A DNA stretch of 55,076 nt from Oscillospiraceae bacterium (GCA_031271865.1 JAISUW010000036.1:1-55076), one strand, 5' to 3'; shown: positions 41,850-51,068, counted from the stretch's first letter. The notes: generated by a model not told the origin, from the letters alone. Numbers and translations: made by a program.

Positions 41850-42545
41850 TTATGGTTTTTTCGATTCTATAAGGGACACAACGGCTTGGATGGACTCTTC
41901 CAAGGTGAGCGCGGAGGTATCCAGAAGGATTGCATCCGCCGCGATTTGAGTCTGGGTTTCATCCTGCTTGTCGCGGAGGATAACCTCTGCCAAGACTTTT
42001 TCGAAAGGCTCTTCGATGCCCTTTCTTTGCAGTTGCAAGCGGCGGCGCTCGGCGCGGGCTTCGGGGGCGGCTGTGAGAAAAATCTTTACCTGCGCCTGTG
42101 GGAGGATGACCGTGCCGATGTCTCTGCCGTCTAAGATGCTGTCATTTGCTGCCGCCAAATTGCGCTGCGTATCCAGCAGATATGCCCGAACAGCTTTCTG
42201 CGCCGCAACATCTGAAGCGGCCAATGAGGCCGGAGGTGTTCGGATGGGTTCACTCACATCTTCTCCGTTGAGAAATACATGCTGCTCGGTGCCTATATAA
42301 GCAATCGAAAGCACTATCCCGGGCAGCAGTTTTGCTACTGCAGATTCTACGGCTGCCTGCTCTTCTCCGGGCCGGTCGGTTGACTTCTCTCCTTTGATTA
42401 TTCCCGCTCGCATGGCGGCTACGCCGATTGCGCGGTATAGAGCGCCCGTGTCTATATATACCATCCCGCATCGCGCGGCTGCGGCACGCGCTATCGTGCT
42501 CTTCCCCGCTCCGCTGGGTCCGTCTAACGCTACGTTGAATGCCAT
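41850..42545 (-). CDS. cmk: Cytidylate kinase
   Basis: Cmk phosphorylates CMP and dCMP. The 231-residue protein begins with the P-loop FNVALDGPSGAGKSTIARAAA, then YIDTGALYRAIG, DGRDIGTVILP and RRRLQLQRKGI, all family hallmarks. I chose the ATG at 42545 with GGAGGAA upstream; a longer in-frame start would include N-terminal MPLRGT repeats that come from the palindrome cluster at 42563-42631 and are not conserved. The gene starts 22 bp after the flavoprotein stop. Most length in the middle corresponds to the CMP-binding insert. Confidence 0.95.
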   Translation of the reverse strand: MAFNVALDGPSGAGKSTIARAAAARCGMVYIDTGALYRAIGVAAMRAGIIKGEKSTDRPGEEQAAVESAVAKLLPGIVLSIAYIGTEQHVFLNGEDVSEPIRTPPASLAASDVAAQKAVRAYLLDTQRNLAAANDSILDGRDIGTVILPQAQVKIFLTAAPEARAERRRLQLQRKGIEEPFEKVLAEVILRDKQDETQTQIAADAILLDTSALTLEESIQAVVSLIESKKP

Positions 42546-42562
42546 GGTGTTCCTCCGATTTT

Positions 42563-42631
42563 CGCCCCTACGGGGCGCGGTGCCCCGTAGGGGCATTGTG
42601 CCCTGAAAGGGCATTGTGCCCCGTAGGGGCA
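42563..42631. repeat. Four 15-bp palindromes at 18-bp spacing at a flavoprotein C-terminus
   Basis: Copies at 42563, 42581, 42599 and 42617 are variants of TGCCCCGTAGGGGCA. The 18-bp period keeps frame and encodes the terminal repeats GHNA-LSGHNA-PTGHRAP of the flavoprotein. The cluster reads out at the stop just before cmk. Confidence 0.9.
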
Positions 42632-43872
42632 TTCCCGGCCGACACACCCGCCAAGTGTCCGGTAGACCAAGCAATTTGAAGATTGAACCCGCCGGTATAC
42701 GCATCGGCATCCAGAACCTCACCTGCGAAATAGAGACCGGCACAGAGTTTAGACTGCATACTTTTCGGGTCAAGTTCCCGCACGCAGACGCCGCCGGAGG
42801 TGACGATGGCTTCCTCTATGGGGCGGAAGCCTTTGACCGTAAGCGGAAATGCCTTGAGGAGACTTCCTAACGCCAGACGTTGCTTCCCGGTGATTTGGGC
42901 GACCGGGAGAGCAGGAGGTATGCCGGAGCGTTTTACGATGACAGGGACAAGACTCTTGGGCAGGAGCGCATGGAGGGCGTTGGGGAAAGTTTTGCTTTGG
43001 TTGGCGGCAAAGTCCCGCAGGATACGCGCATCGAGCTTGTCCGGGGGAAGAGCCGGTTTCAAGTCGAGGAGGAGCGTATAGCGCATGGGTTCCATAGGCC
43101 GCAGGTGCGCTGAGGCGGAGAGTGCCATGGGACCCGAAACGCCGAAGTGCGTGAACAGCAATTCCCCGAAGTCGGAAAACACGGTCTTGCCGGTTTTGCT
43201 GTCCAAGACTTGCAGGGCGGTATTGCGCAGGGACAGCCCCATCAAATCGGCGCAGCAAGCTTCATGGCAAATCAGCGATACTAAACTGGGGGTCGGAGGG
43301 ACGATGGTATGCCCCGCCTGTTCTGCCAGCGTGTAGCCGTCACCGGTACTGCCCGTCTTTGGATAGGACTTGCCGCCGGTTGCGATAACGACCGCATCTG
43401 CCGGCAGTATGTCTCCGGACTGCGTTTGCACACCGCGAACCTCACCGTCAGTTATTATAACACAAATCACGCGTTCCGTCAAGAAGCGGACACCTTTTTT
43501 TTTGCACACGCGCACCAAGGCGTCGGCGACATCGTGGGCGCTGTCGCTTGCCGGGAATACCCGGCGCCCGCGCTCTGTTTTGAGCGGCACACCGGCACCC
43601 TCAAAGAAAGCAATGGTGTCTTTCGGCAAAAACTTCGAGAAGGCACTGTAGAGAAATCGCGGGTTCGTCGGTATGTTGGCGAGCAGTTCCTCTACGGTAT
43701 CGCAGGCGTTGGTGATATTGCAGCGCCCTTTGCCGGTAATGCGCAGTTTCAGTCCGGGCTTTTCGTTTTTGTCTATAACGGTTACGGCGGCACCGGCGGC
43801 TGCGGCTGCGACAGCAGCTATCATCCCCGCCGGACCTGCACCGACTACCAATACACGCTGTTTCTCACCCAT
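42568..43872 (-). CDS. NAD(P)/FAD-dependent oxidoreductase (HI0933/YhiN family)
   Basis: The 434-residue flavoprotein of unknown substrate has the FAD loop RVLVVGAGPAGMIAAVAAA, KPGLKLRITGKGRCNITNA, FATGGKSYPKTGSTGDGY (in the form VVIATGGKSYPKTG) and a C-terminal GLYFAGEVLDADAYTGGFNLQIAWSTGHLAG, all typical of the family. Proteins of this type nearly always precede cmk in Clostridia. I chose the ATG at 43872 with GGAG five bases before; the family begins at about this position. The last 20 residues are an Asn-Ala-Pro-Thr-Gly-His repeat encoded by the palindrome cluster and are not part of the family fold. It is the first gene of the operon reading toward rpsA. Confidence 0.9.
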   Translation of the reverse strand: MGEKQRVLVVGAGPAGMIAAVAAAAAGAAVTVIDKNEKPGLKLRITGKGRCNITNACDTVEELLANIPTNPRFLYSAFSKFLPKDTIAFFEGAGVPLKTERGRRVFPASDSAHDVADALVRVCKKKGVRFLTERVICVIITDGEVRGVQTQSGDILPADAVVIATGGKSYPKTGSTGDGYTLAEQAGHTIVPPTPSLVSLICHEACCADLMGLSLRNTALQVLDSKTGKTVFSDFGELLFTHFGVSGPMALSASAHLRPMEPMRYTLLLDLKPALPPDKLDARILRDFAANQSKTFPNALHALLPKSLVPVIVKRSGIPPALPVAQITGKQRLALGSLLKAFPLTVKGFRPIEEAIVTSGGVCVRELDPKSMQSKLCAGLYFAGEVLDADAYTGGFNLQIAWSTGHLAGVSAGNAPTGHNALSGHNAPTGHRAP

Positions 43873-43902
43873 ATCTACTCCAAAACCTGCGGGCTGCAAT
43901 TT

Positions 43903-43920
43903 GTCAATGATTCATTGATT
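43903..43920. repeat. AATGATTCATTGA element after the MurR-type gene stop
   Basis: On the minus strand AATCAATGAATCATTGAC directly follows the TAA of the regulator gene and precedes the flavoprotein ribosome site. Confidence 0.75.
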
Positions 43921-44797
43921 AACTGTTAACTGACGGCGCATAGACCCCATAGGTATCCCAGATTTCCTCCAGTTGGGAGAGCGTGTGCAAGACAGCATTC
44001 TCCTGCGCACGGGAAACGGCGGCAAGCAGCGCATTGAGGAGGGATAAGGGAGCCACCAGCGAGTCTACAAAGCTTACTGTATCACAGGCGGCCAGAAGCA
44101 CGGTGTCGGCGAGGGCCGCTATAGGGGCGTTGGGACTGTCCGTAATCGCCAGGGCGGAGGCACCCCGATCCCGTGCAAAACGCAGGAGTGTCTGCGTACG
44201 CCCGGAGTAGCGCGGAAAGGAGATGGCAATGCACATATCCTCCGGACTGATGCGGAACATTTGTTCAAATGTCTGAGAGGCGGAATACGCATCCACATAT
44301 ACCACGCCCGGGCGGATTATCCCGAGGTTGAGAGCGAGGAAGTTTGCCAAGACGGCAGAAGAGCGCGTACCTTGGATATAGATATTCCGCGCTTTCTGCA
44401 CCGCTTCCACGGCGGCGGAAAATGCCGCAGAGGTATTGAGTGTGACGGTGCGGCGCAGCATCTCTGCGTCAGAAGCGAGCGTCTCTTCCAAGATGCGGTC
44501 GGGGCGCAGGCGGGAGTCCCCCACCTGCATGCGTTGTATGGAGGTCAAGCTGCCGCGCACTGCATCCTGCAAGAACTTATGCATCTGCGGGTAGCCGGAA
44601 AAGCCCAATGCCAGCGCAAAGCGCACGATGGTGCTTTCGCTGACACCGACTTCTTTGCCCATTTCGTTGGCGGTTTGGAAAGCTGCTTTGTCATAGGCAG
44701 CAAAGATATAGTCTGCTACGCGCCTGTGTGCCTTGGAGAGAGAGGCGTACACACTGCGGATACATTCGAAGTCGGGTGTCTTGCCTGCGTTAGCCAT
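43919..44797 (-). CDS. MurR/RpiR-family transcriptional regulator
   Basis: The 292-residue regulator has an N-terminal helix-turn-helix of the RpiR type (LSKAHRRVADYIF, then NEMGKEVGVSESTIVRFALALGFSGYPQMHKFL) and a C-terminal SIS sugar-phosphate-binding domain (ARNIYIQGTRSSAVLANFLALNL, ISFPRYSGRTQTLLRFARDRGASALAITDSPNAP). Such proteins sense phosphosugars and control sugar or amino-sugar catabolism. No target is obvious: its neighbours are a flavoprotein and a topoisomerase subunit. The ATG at 44797 has only a weak AAGGGG site; an ATG eleven codons upstream is possible. A weak promoter is at 44816-44844. Confidence 0.88.
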   Translation of the reverse strand: MANAGKTPDFECIRSVYASLSKAHRRVADYIFAAYDKAAFQTANEMGKEVGVSESTIVRFALALGFSGYPQMHKFLQDAVRGSLTSIQRMQVGDSRLRPDRILEETLASDAEMLRRTVTLNTSAAFSAAVEAVQKARNIYIQGTRSSAVLANFLALNLGIIRPGVVYVDAYSASQTFEQMFRISPEDMCIAISFPRYSGRTQTLLRFARDRGASALAITDSPNAPIAALADTVLLAACDTVSFVDSLVAPLSLLNALLAAVSRAQENAVLHTLSQLEEIWDTYGVYAPSVNS

Positions 44798-44815
44798 AAA
44801 ACAGTACCCCTTATA

Positions 44816-44844
44816 ATAGTATGCACACATCGATTGCGATTCAA
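44816..44844 (-). promoter_or_regulatory. Weak promoter of the MurR/RpiR regulator
   Basis: On the minus strand TTGAAT, 17 bp and TACTAT, just upstream of the regulator ATG. Confidence 0.5.
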
Positions 44845-44895
44845 TCCGGCAGTACGCACCAAAACGTTGTGCGGTTATCTGTTCGCTGCCGAAAG

Positions 44896-46878
44896 CTAAG
44901 ATACGTCTGCAAGCGCGATGTACTCATGCCCGTGCAGGGCAATATGCTCTTTGCGCCCGGCAAGATTGTCGCCCTCCATGAGGTCGAACATCTCCATGGT
45001 CTTTACGGGGTCGGCAGAACAGACTTTGATGAGCCGGCGCGTTTTGGGGTGCATGGTAGTGAGGGACATCATGTCGGCATCATTCTCGCCCAAACCTTTG
45101 GAACGCTGGATGGTGTATTTCTTTCCCTCCAATGCGCGGAGTGCTTGCACCTTTTCGCCTTCCGTATAGCAGAACCAGGTCTCTCCGCCGGAATTGATTT
45201 CATATAAGGGGGATTCGGCGATGTATACTTTTCCGGCTTCAATCAACCCGGGCATCAGGCGGTATATCATGGTCAGTATCAGTGTACGGATGTTGAAGCC
45301 GTCCACGTCGGCGTCCGTACAGATGATGACTTTGGACCAGTTGAGATTCTTCAAGTCAAAGGAAGCAAACTCCTTGTTCTGCTTGCCTTGCACCGCTATG
45401 CCGCAGCCGAGGACACGGACGAGGTTCAGGATAATCTCATTCTTGAATATCTTGTCATAGTCCGCTTTGAGGCAGTTGAGGATTTTTCCGCGCACGGGCA
45501 TGATGGCCTGGAACTCCGAGTTGCGCGCCTGCTTACAGGAACCCAGCGCGGAGTCACCCTCCACGATATAGATTTCCCGCTCGTCCACATTGCGGGAGCG
45601 GCAGTCCACGAATTTCTCGATGCGGTTTTGGATGCCCGTGCCGCTTTGGAGGGTCTTTTTCAGGGAGATGCGCGTCTGCTCCGCCTTGACGCGGGAGCGC
45701 ATATTGATGAGGATTTGCTCTGCGATTCTCTCGGCATCTGTCTTGTTCTCGAGGAAGTACACCTCCAACTGGTGCTTGAAGAAGTCAGTCATCGCCTCTT
45801 GGATAAACTTGTTGTTGATGGCTTTCTTCGTCTGGTTCTCATAGCTTGTGACCGTGGAGAAAGAGGAAACCACAAGGAGCATACAGTCCGCGATGTCTTG
45901 GAACTTCACGCGGGGGTCGGTCTTGGTGTACTTGCCCTGCGCCTTGAACCAGCCGTCAAAGAAAGACGTGAATGCCGACTGCGCCGCCTTGTCGGGCGAA
46001 CCGCCATGCTCCAGCCAGGAGGCGTTGTGGAAATACATCTTGAGCGTCTCTGACCGGTGGAAGGCGACGGCAGCGGTGATCTTAAGTTTGTAGTCCGGCA
46101 TATCGGCGCGGTCGCGGCCTTTGCGCTCCGCCTCCCAGTACTGCACCTCGGTCAGGGCATTCGTCCCGGAGAGTTCTTTCACATAATCCACAATGCCGTT
46201 TTGGTAGAAGAACTCTTCTGTTTCCCCCGCGCCTAGATTTTCCTCATTATAAAAGAAGAAGCGAATGCCCTTATTCACGATGGCCTGCATCTTGAGAGTC
46301 TCCCGGAACCAAGCGGCGTCCACGTCAATGCGGGTAAACACAGCCAAATCCGGCAGCCAATGAATATAAGAGCCCCTCTTATTTTTGGCGCAAGGCGCAG
46401 AGGACAGGCCTCCGACATTGTTCCCATTCTCAAAACGCAGCTTGTAGTATGTGCCGTCTTTCCAGATTTCCGCCTCCATCCACTTCGAGGCCATCTGCGT
46501 GGCGGTCAGACCGAGGCCGTTGAGTCCCAAGGCAAAGGTATAGTTCCCGCCTTCGTTGGAATCATACTTCCCACCGGCATAGAGGGTTTCGAAGATAAGA
46601 ACCCAGTTGTCCTTTTGCTCCGCTGCATTCCAACCCACCGGGATACCGCGCCCATAGTCCCGCACACCAAAAGAGCCATCGGCAAAGCGGTTGACTTCGA
46701 CTTTATCGCCATGCCCCTCGCGGGCTTCGTCCACGGCGTTGGAGATAATCTCAAAGACAGAGTGCTGGCAGCCCTCTAAGCCGTCGGAACCGAAAATGAC
46801 AGCGGGGCGTTTGCGCACCTGATCGGCCCCTTTCAGGGCGGTGATTGCATTGTCGTCGTAGGTTTTCTTGGAGGCCAT
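44896..46878 (-). CDS. Type II DNA topoisomerase subunit B (GyrB/ParE-like), without adjacent A subunit
   Basis: The 660-residue protein has a GHKL ATPase domain (EIISNAVDEAREG, RDYGRGIPV, GLNGLGLTATQMAS), a transducer domain and a Toprim domain (IYIVEGDSALGSCKQARNSE, ICTDADVDG, then IQRSKGLGENDADMM). The ATPase lacks the usual GGLHGVG spelling and the final motif has RSKGLGE in place of RYKGLGE, so it belongs to a divergent subgroup rather than classical GyrB. No ParC/GyrA gene follows: the next gene is a sugar regulator. I chose the ATG at 46878 after AAGGGTTCC-type upstream sequence and because the family-like region starts here. It has a perfect promoter at 46940-46968. Confidence 0.85.
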   Translation of the reverse strand: MASKKTYDDNAITALKGADQVRKRPAVIFGSDGLEGCQHSVFEIISNAVDEAREGHGDKVEVNRFADGSFGVRDYGRGIPVGWNAAEQKDNWVLIFETLYAGGKYDSNEGGNYTFALGLNGLGLTATQMASKWMEAEIWKDGTYYKLRFENGNNVGGLSSAPCAKNKRGSYIHWLPDLAVFTRIDVDAAWFRETLKMQAIVNKGIRFFFYNEENLGAGETEEFFYQNGIVDYVKELSGTNALTEVQYWEAERKGRDRADMPDYKLKITAAVAFHRSETLKMYFHNASWLEHGGSPDKAAQSAFTSFFDGWFKAQGKYTKTDPRVKFQDIADCMLLVVSSFSTVTSYENQTKKAINNKFIQEAMTDFFKHQLEVYFLENKTDAERIAEQILINMRSRVKAEQTRISLKKTLQSGTGIQNRIEKFVDCRSRNVDEREIYIVEGDSALGSCKQARNSEFQAIMPVRGKILNCLKADYDKIFKNEIILNLVRVLGCGIAVQGKQNKEFASFDLKNLNWSKVIICTDADVDGFNIRTLILTMIYRLMPGLIEAGKVYIAESPLYEINSGGETWFCYTEGEKVQALRALEGKKYTIQRSKGLGENDADMMSLTTMHPKTRRLIKVCSADPVKTMEMFDLMEGDNLAGRKEHIALHGHEYIALADVS

Positions 46879-46939
46879 AAGGAACCCTTCTCTGCGGTGC
46901 TGCCCGGCTGTATCGGGTCGGTTTTGTTTGTTTCGGATT

Positions 46940-46968
46940 ATTATACCACGAACGTACCGTTTTGTCAA
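46940..46968 (-). promoter_or_regulatory. Consensus promoter of the topoisomerase B gene
   Basis: On the minus strand TTGACA, 17 bp and TATAAT, about 60 bases upstream of the ATG. Confidence 0.87.
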
Positions 46969-47075
46969 GGTGCGGGAAAAAGTACACATACGAATCAATG
47001 ACTTACAACAGCCGTTTCAAGAAATAAACTGAAGCCGTCAGCGGCAGCCCTATCATCCTAGGCAAGGGCAAACGC

Positions 47076-47101
47076 GCACCACCCCCGAAAGGGGGCGGTG
47101 C
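47076..47101 (-). terminator. Hairpin downstream of the Gfo/Idh/MocA gene
   Basis: GCACC and CCCCC pair with GGGGG and GGTGC around GAAA. It lies 35 bases beyond the oxidoreductase stop on the minus strand. The T run (TTTTT) is on the opposite strand side. Confidence 0.55.
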
Positions 47102-47135
47102 CTGATTTTTATGGTAAGCCGTCAACGATACTTTT

Positions 47136-48314
47136 TCAACTACCCAGAACCCACTGCTCTTGGTCAAGGGGGAGGGGGGCGGGTTGTTTGAAGTCTTTGG
47201 CGGACTCAATAATAACGGTCTTGCCCTCTGCGGAGGCGGTCTCCATAGCAGACAGAACCTCCAAGACGTGGTACGTGAGGTTTACGGAGGCACGGGCATC
47301 GCGACCGGTCTGGAGGGCTTTGGCCATATCCGCCAAACCGAGGGCGCGGGAATTTTGGCTATAGGCCTTGACGGGGTTGCTGATTTTGGCGGGGTAGTGC
47401 ATCTTCACGTCCGCGCCGTTGATGGCGGACTTGAGGCTCTCCGTGCCGGCTGTGGCGACAGTATAGCCGCCGCCGAAGCCGTTGGGGTCGGGGACGGTCA
47501 TACTGCCTTTGGTGCCGTAAAGTTCAATGCACTCCTTGTTCGGCAGACCGTAGACGTCGAATGTCATAATGATGCTGAGGATGGCACCGTTGACGAACTT
47601 CAGCACGCCTTGGTAGTAGGTCGGGCAGCCGACGTCAATCACCGTGCCGTTGAGAGGCTGGGAAGTGATAAGGCGGGTCGGGTAGGTGCTCTTCGTGAAG
47701 CCCGTGACAGCCTGCACCGGGCCGATGAGGTTGACGGCAGCGGTGACATAGTACGGACCCATGTCGAGCATCGGGCCGCCGCCGATTTTGTCATAGTAGA
47801 AAGCGGGATCGGGATGCCAAGTTTCGTGGCCGTGGCAAATCATATGGAGCGCACCGCCGATAACATCACCGATGAGTCCGTCCGCCAAGAGTTTCTTCGC
47901 TCCCTGAATGCCGGCGCCGAGGAACGTATCGGGTGCGCCGCCGAGAGCCAAGCCTTTTTCTTTCGCCAGTTCCAGGAGGGCTTTGCCCTCTTCCAATGTG
48001 GCGGCGAGCGGTTTTTCGGAGTAGACAGGCTTGCCGGCTTCCAGCGCTGCTTTGCTGACCTCATAGTGCTCATAGGGGCGGGTGATGTTGAGAACAATAT
48101 CCACTTCGGGGTCGGCGAACAGCTCATACATATCATTGTAGAGCTTCGGGATATTGTACTGCTTCACCGCACGCTCGGCTTTCTCACGGACGAGGTCGCA
48201 AACACCGATGATTTCGATTTCCTTGAAGTTCTTCGTGATGTTCTCCAGATAGATTCCGCTGATGTTTCCGACGCCGACGAAACCAATCCGGATATTGCGG
48301 TCGTTGGGCAGCAT
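47136..48314 (-). CDS. Gfo/Idh/MocA-family oxidoreductase
   Basis: The 392-residue NAD(P)-dependent enzyme has the Rossmann start IRIGFVGVGNISGIYLENI, the conserved EKPLAATLEEGKALL (the EKP motif near residue 100) and the substrate-domain signature GGGPMLDMGPYYVTAAVNLIGPV. The family acts on sugars and inositols, often oxidising or epimerising them; the substrate here is unknown. The ATG at 48314 is chosen over an upstream in-frame ATG that lies within the promoter. It is divergent from aroB, with 190 bp between the two starts. Confidence 0.9.
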   Translation of the reverse strand: MLPNDRNIRIGFVGVGNISGIYLENITKNFKEIEIIGVCDLVREKAERAVKQYNIPKLYNDMYELFADPEVDIVLNITRPYEHYEVSKAALEAGKPVYSEKPLAATLEEGKALLELAKEKGLALGGAPDTFLGAGIQGAKKLLADGLIGDVIGGALHMICHGHETWHPDPAFYYDKIGGGPMLDMGPYYVTAAVNLIGPVQAVTGFTKSTYPTRLITSQPLNGTVIDVGCPTYYQGVLKFVNGAILSIIMTFDVYGLPNKECIELYGTKGSMTVPDPNGFGGGYTVATAGTESLKSAINGADVKMHYPAKISNPVKAYSQNSRALGLADMAKALQTGRDARASVNLTYHVLEVLSAMETASAEGKTVIIESAKDFKQPAPLPLDQEQWVLGS

Positions 48315-48378
48315 AGGCTTACTCTCGCTTTCATGTAGTTGTAAAATGGCGTCCGGTTTGAACCGGCGCAACAGGTGT

Positions 48379-48407
48379 ATTATAGCACATTGCGCCGGGT
48401 TAGTCAA
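48379..48407 (-). promoter_or_regulatory. Promoter of the Gfo/Idh/MocA gene
   Basis: On the minus strand TTGACT, 17 bp and TATAAT, 65 bases upstream of the ATG. Confidence 0.82.
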
Positions 48408-48442
48408 GGTTTTGATAAAGGGTTATCAGAAAAAAGCCTCTC

Positions 48443-48471
48443 TTGACATTTCCCTCAAATCATGGTATCAT
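48443..48471 (+). promoter_or_regulatory. Promoter of aroB
   Basis: TTGACA, 17 bp and TATCAT on the plus strand, 33 bases upstream of the aroB ATG. Confidence 0.8.
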
Positions 48472-48503
48472 ACTATAAAAGCGTACAAACTAAAGGAGAA
48501 GCT

Positions 48504-49559
48504 ATGCAAACCGTTGAAGTCCCCTTGGGGGAACGCTCGTATTGGGTCTATATCAGCAGCGGTCTGCTGCGGGAAGTCGGTGTGTTCTGCGCGGGAAAGT
48601 TCACCGGACACCGCTGCGCGGTTGTATCGGACAGCAATGTGTGGCCGCTGTACGGCAAAGTCGTGGAAAAGAGCCTCACCGCCGCCGGCATTGAACCACT
48701 GCCCTATATTCTCCCGGCCGGTGAGGAAAGCAAGTCCTTGGAAAGTTTCGGCAGCCTTCTCGAATTCTGCGCGGAGTCGGAGCTGACCGGCGGGGACTTT
48801 CTGCTTGCCTTGGGCGGCGGTGTTGTGGGCGACCTGACCGGATTCGCGGCGGCCTCCTATCGGCGCGGGATGCCCTTTGTGCAGGTGCCGACCACGCTCT
48901 TGGCGGCGGTGGATTCCTCCGTCGGCGGCAAAACAGCCGTGAATCTGCGCGCAGGGAAAAACCTGGCAGGTGCTTTCCACCAGCCTGCCTTTGTTTTTTG
49001 CGACATCACCACACTCAAGACGCTCCCCCCCGCGGAGTATGCCAACGGTCTGGCGGAGTGCATCAAGCACGGCATCCTCTTTGATCCGGATCTGTTTGCC
49101 GCATTGGAAAACGGCAGCTTCACCGACAACTCCGAAAAATGGATTGCCCGCAACGTCGAGCTGAAACGCAACGTTGTCGTGCGCGACGAACGCGAAAGTG
49201 GGGACCGTAAGCTCTTAAACTTAGGGCACACCTTGGGGCACGCCATTGAGGCTGTCTCAAACTTTTCTATCCCCCACGGCGCGGCTGTGTCCATCGGCAT
49301 CTGCCTGATTTGCCAGTGGGCTGTGGAGTGGGGCGACTTGAACATGGCAGTTTCCGAACGGATTTGGAACACCCTGAAGAAGTACGGCCTGCCGACCAAG
49401 TTGCCCTACCCCCTGCGCACCCTGTTCACCGCCTTGGCGCAGGACAAGAAGCGCAGCGGGAATATGCTCACCGTCGTTAGCCCGGAGGACATCGGCAAAT
49501 GCAGCTTGCAGAAAATCAGCCTTGAGGACTTTTATCATCAACTCTCCATGCCGTTCTGA
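48504..49559 (+). CDS. aroB: 3-dehydroquinate synthase
   Basis: AroB converts DAHP to 3-dehydroquinate in the shikimate pathway with NAD and zinc. The 351-residue protein has the glycine-rich ALGGGVVGDLTGFAAASYRRGMPFVQVPTTLLAAVDSSVGGKTAVN stretch in parts (GGGVVGD at about 99-105, PTTLLA, DSSVGGKTA), the zinc ligands in NGLAECIKHG and HTLGHAIE, and NLGHTLGHAIEA. The ATG at 48504 follows AAAGGAG. It stands alone: no other shikimate genes are nearby, and a sugar symporter gene follows 34 bp downstream. Confidence 0.95.
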   Translation: MQTVEVPLGERSYWVYISSGLLREVGVFCAGKFTGHRCAVVSDSNVWPLYGKVVEKSLTAAGIEPLPYILPAGEESKSLESFGSLLEFCAESELTGGDFLLALGGGVVGDLTGFAAASYRRGMPFVQVPTTLLAAVDSSVGGKTAVNLRAGKNLAGAFHQPAFVFCDITTLKTLPPAEYANGLAECIKHGILFDPDLFAALENGSFTDNSEKWIARNVELKRNVVVRDERESGDRKLLNLGHTLGHAIEAVSNFSIPHGAAVSIGICLICQWAVEWGDLNMAVSERIWNTLKKYGLPTKLPYPLRTLFTALAQDKKRSGNMLTVVSPEDIGKCSLQKISLEDFYHQLSMPF

Positions 49560-49593
49560 GTAAAATTCGATACAGTAAGGAATGTGTACCGCC

Positions 49594-51021
49594 ATGGAAA
49601 GCAATCCCTCCGTTTGGAAGAAACTGCCCCGCTGGGTGGGCTTCGGCGTCGGTGCCTTGGGGATGGATTTGTCCTATGGGCTGTTCAATACCTACCTCGC
49701 GAAGTACCAGACGGACATTCTGCTCCTGCCGCCGGTGTTTCTGGCCGTTCTGACTTTCTTCGCTCACATCTGGGACGGTGTCAATGACCCACTCATGGGT
49801 GTCATTGTGGACAATACACACTCCAAGCATGGCAAATACCGCAAGTGGCTCATGATAGGCGCTTTCGCCAATGCCGCCGCGCTGGTGCTTCTGTTTTGGA
49901 ATCCGGGCTTTACACCTGTCGCGCCGCGCCTCGGCGTAAACGTCGGCTTGTGCATCTGGGCCTCTGTGATGTATGTCCTCTGGGACATGACCAACACCAT
50001 CATGGACATCCCGTTCTGGAGCATGGTTCCCTCCCTAACGAAAGAGCCCAAAGAGCGTAACATAGCCGCTACTGTCCCGCGGGTCTTCTCCGGCTTGGGG
50101 AATCTCGTGATTGTCATTGCCTCCGCGCCGATGATAGCCGCCTTGGGCCATGCGGAAGGTCTAAATGAAAAGGGCTACTTCCGCTGGGTAGTTATCTGCG
50201 CCGCGGTTCTGATTGGCTTGCAGTTCATAGCCTACCGCACCACCAAGCGAATCCCCGCCCTCTCCCAATCCACCGTTGGTATGCAAAGCGCAAATACGGA
50301 GAAGTTCTCCCTGAAGCGAGCATACAAGACAGTCATCGCCAATGACCAGCTGCTTGTATTCATGCTTGTGGCGGTTCTGTGCAATACGGGCTGGTACCTG
50401 ATGAGCGGACTGTCCACCTACTATTTCGAGGACGTGCGCGGCAACCTGAACGAGCTTTCTTTCTTCGGTTTGCTTGTCGGTGCAGGTCAGGCGGCGGGCT
50501 TGGTGCTGATTCCCCTCCTAACTAAGTGGCTGAAGCGCAATACGGTTATCGCGCTTGCCATCTGCATGGCCATCGCCGGCTACCTCGGGATGTTCACATT
50601 CTCCGTGCTTTGGGATGTTTCGGTACTGTTTGCCCTCTTCGGCTTTATCGGCATGATGGGCATCGGCTGCTGCTTTGTGAGCCAGACCATCATGCTCTCG
50701 GACATTGTGGACTATACGCTCTACAAACTCGGCTACCGCGCCGATTCCATTGTGTTCAGCATGAAAGGCTTCCTCCAGAAAGGAGCGTACTGCATCCAAA
50801 CACTCATCATGTTCTTGGGTCTTGAGATTATCGGCTACGACGGCGCAATCCCGTTCCAGACGCCCAAGACCCAATGGGGCATTATCAACATGATGTTCCT
50901 GATTCCCCCGGTGCTGGCCTTTTGCGGGCTGTTGGTGTTTTTGCGGAGGTATAAGTTGGATGAGGATCGGATGAAAACCATCAAGGCAGTTTGCATTGAC
51001 GGTTTAGCAGAATATGAATAG
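49594..51021 (+). CDS. GPH-family sugar:cation symporter (MelB-like, MFS fold)
   Basis: The 475-residue transporter should import a glycoside, pentose or hexuronide with Na+ or H+. It has about 12 membrane segments and the GPH signatures: GFGVGALGMDLSYGLF, the cation-site region WDGVNDPLMGVIVDNTHSKHGKYRKWLMIG and YVLWDMTNTIMDIPFWSMVPSLTKEPKERN. The start is either the ATG at 49594 (chosen) or one four codons upstream, which sits almost on its AAGGA site. It is 34 bp after aroB and may be read through from it. The sugar cannot be read from sequence. Confidence 0.88.
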   Translation: MESNPSVWKKLPRWVGFGVGALGMDLSYGLFNTYLAKYQTDILLLPPVFLAVLTFFAHIWDGVNDPLMGVIVDNTHSKHGKYRKWLMIGAFANAAALVLLFWNPGFTPVAPRLGVNVGLCIWASVMYVLWDMTNTIMDIPFWSMVPSLTKEPKERNIAATVPRVFSGLGNLVIVIASAPMIAALGHAEGLNEKGYFRWVVICAAVLIGLQFIAYRTTKRIPALSQSTVGMQSANTEKFSLKRAYKTVIANDQLLVFMLVAVLCNTGWYLMSGLSTYYFEDVRGNLNELSFFGLLVGAGQAAGLVLIPLLTKWLKRNTVIALAICMAIAGYLGMFTFSVLWDVSVLFALFGFIGMMGIGCCFVSQTIMLSDIVDYTLYKLGYRADSIVFSMKGFLQKGAYCIQTLIMFLGLEIIGYDGAIPFQTPKTQWGIINMMFLIPPVLAFCGLLVFLRRYKLDEDRMKTIKAVCIDGLAEYE

Positions 51022-51068
51022 ACAGAAGTATTATGAAACTGCTGTTGGTCAATGATGATAAAGGCCAC

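Noticed and set aside
42546-42773. N-terminal extension of Cmk (MPLRGT repeats)
   Set aside because: It is the reverse reading of the palindrome cluster and flavoprotein C-terminus; the ATG at 42545 has a good ribosome site and the P-loop starts a few residues after it.
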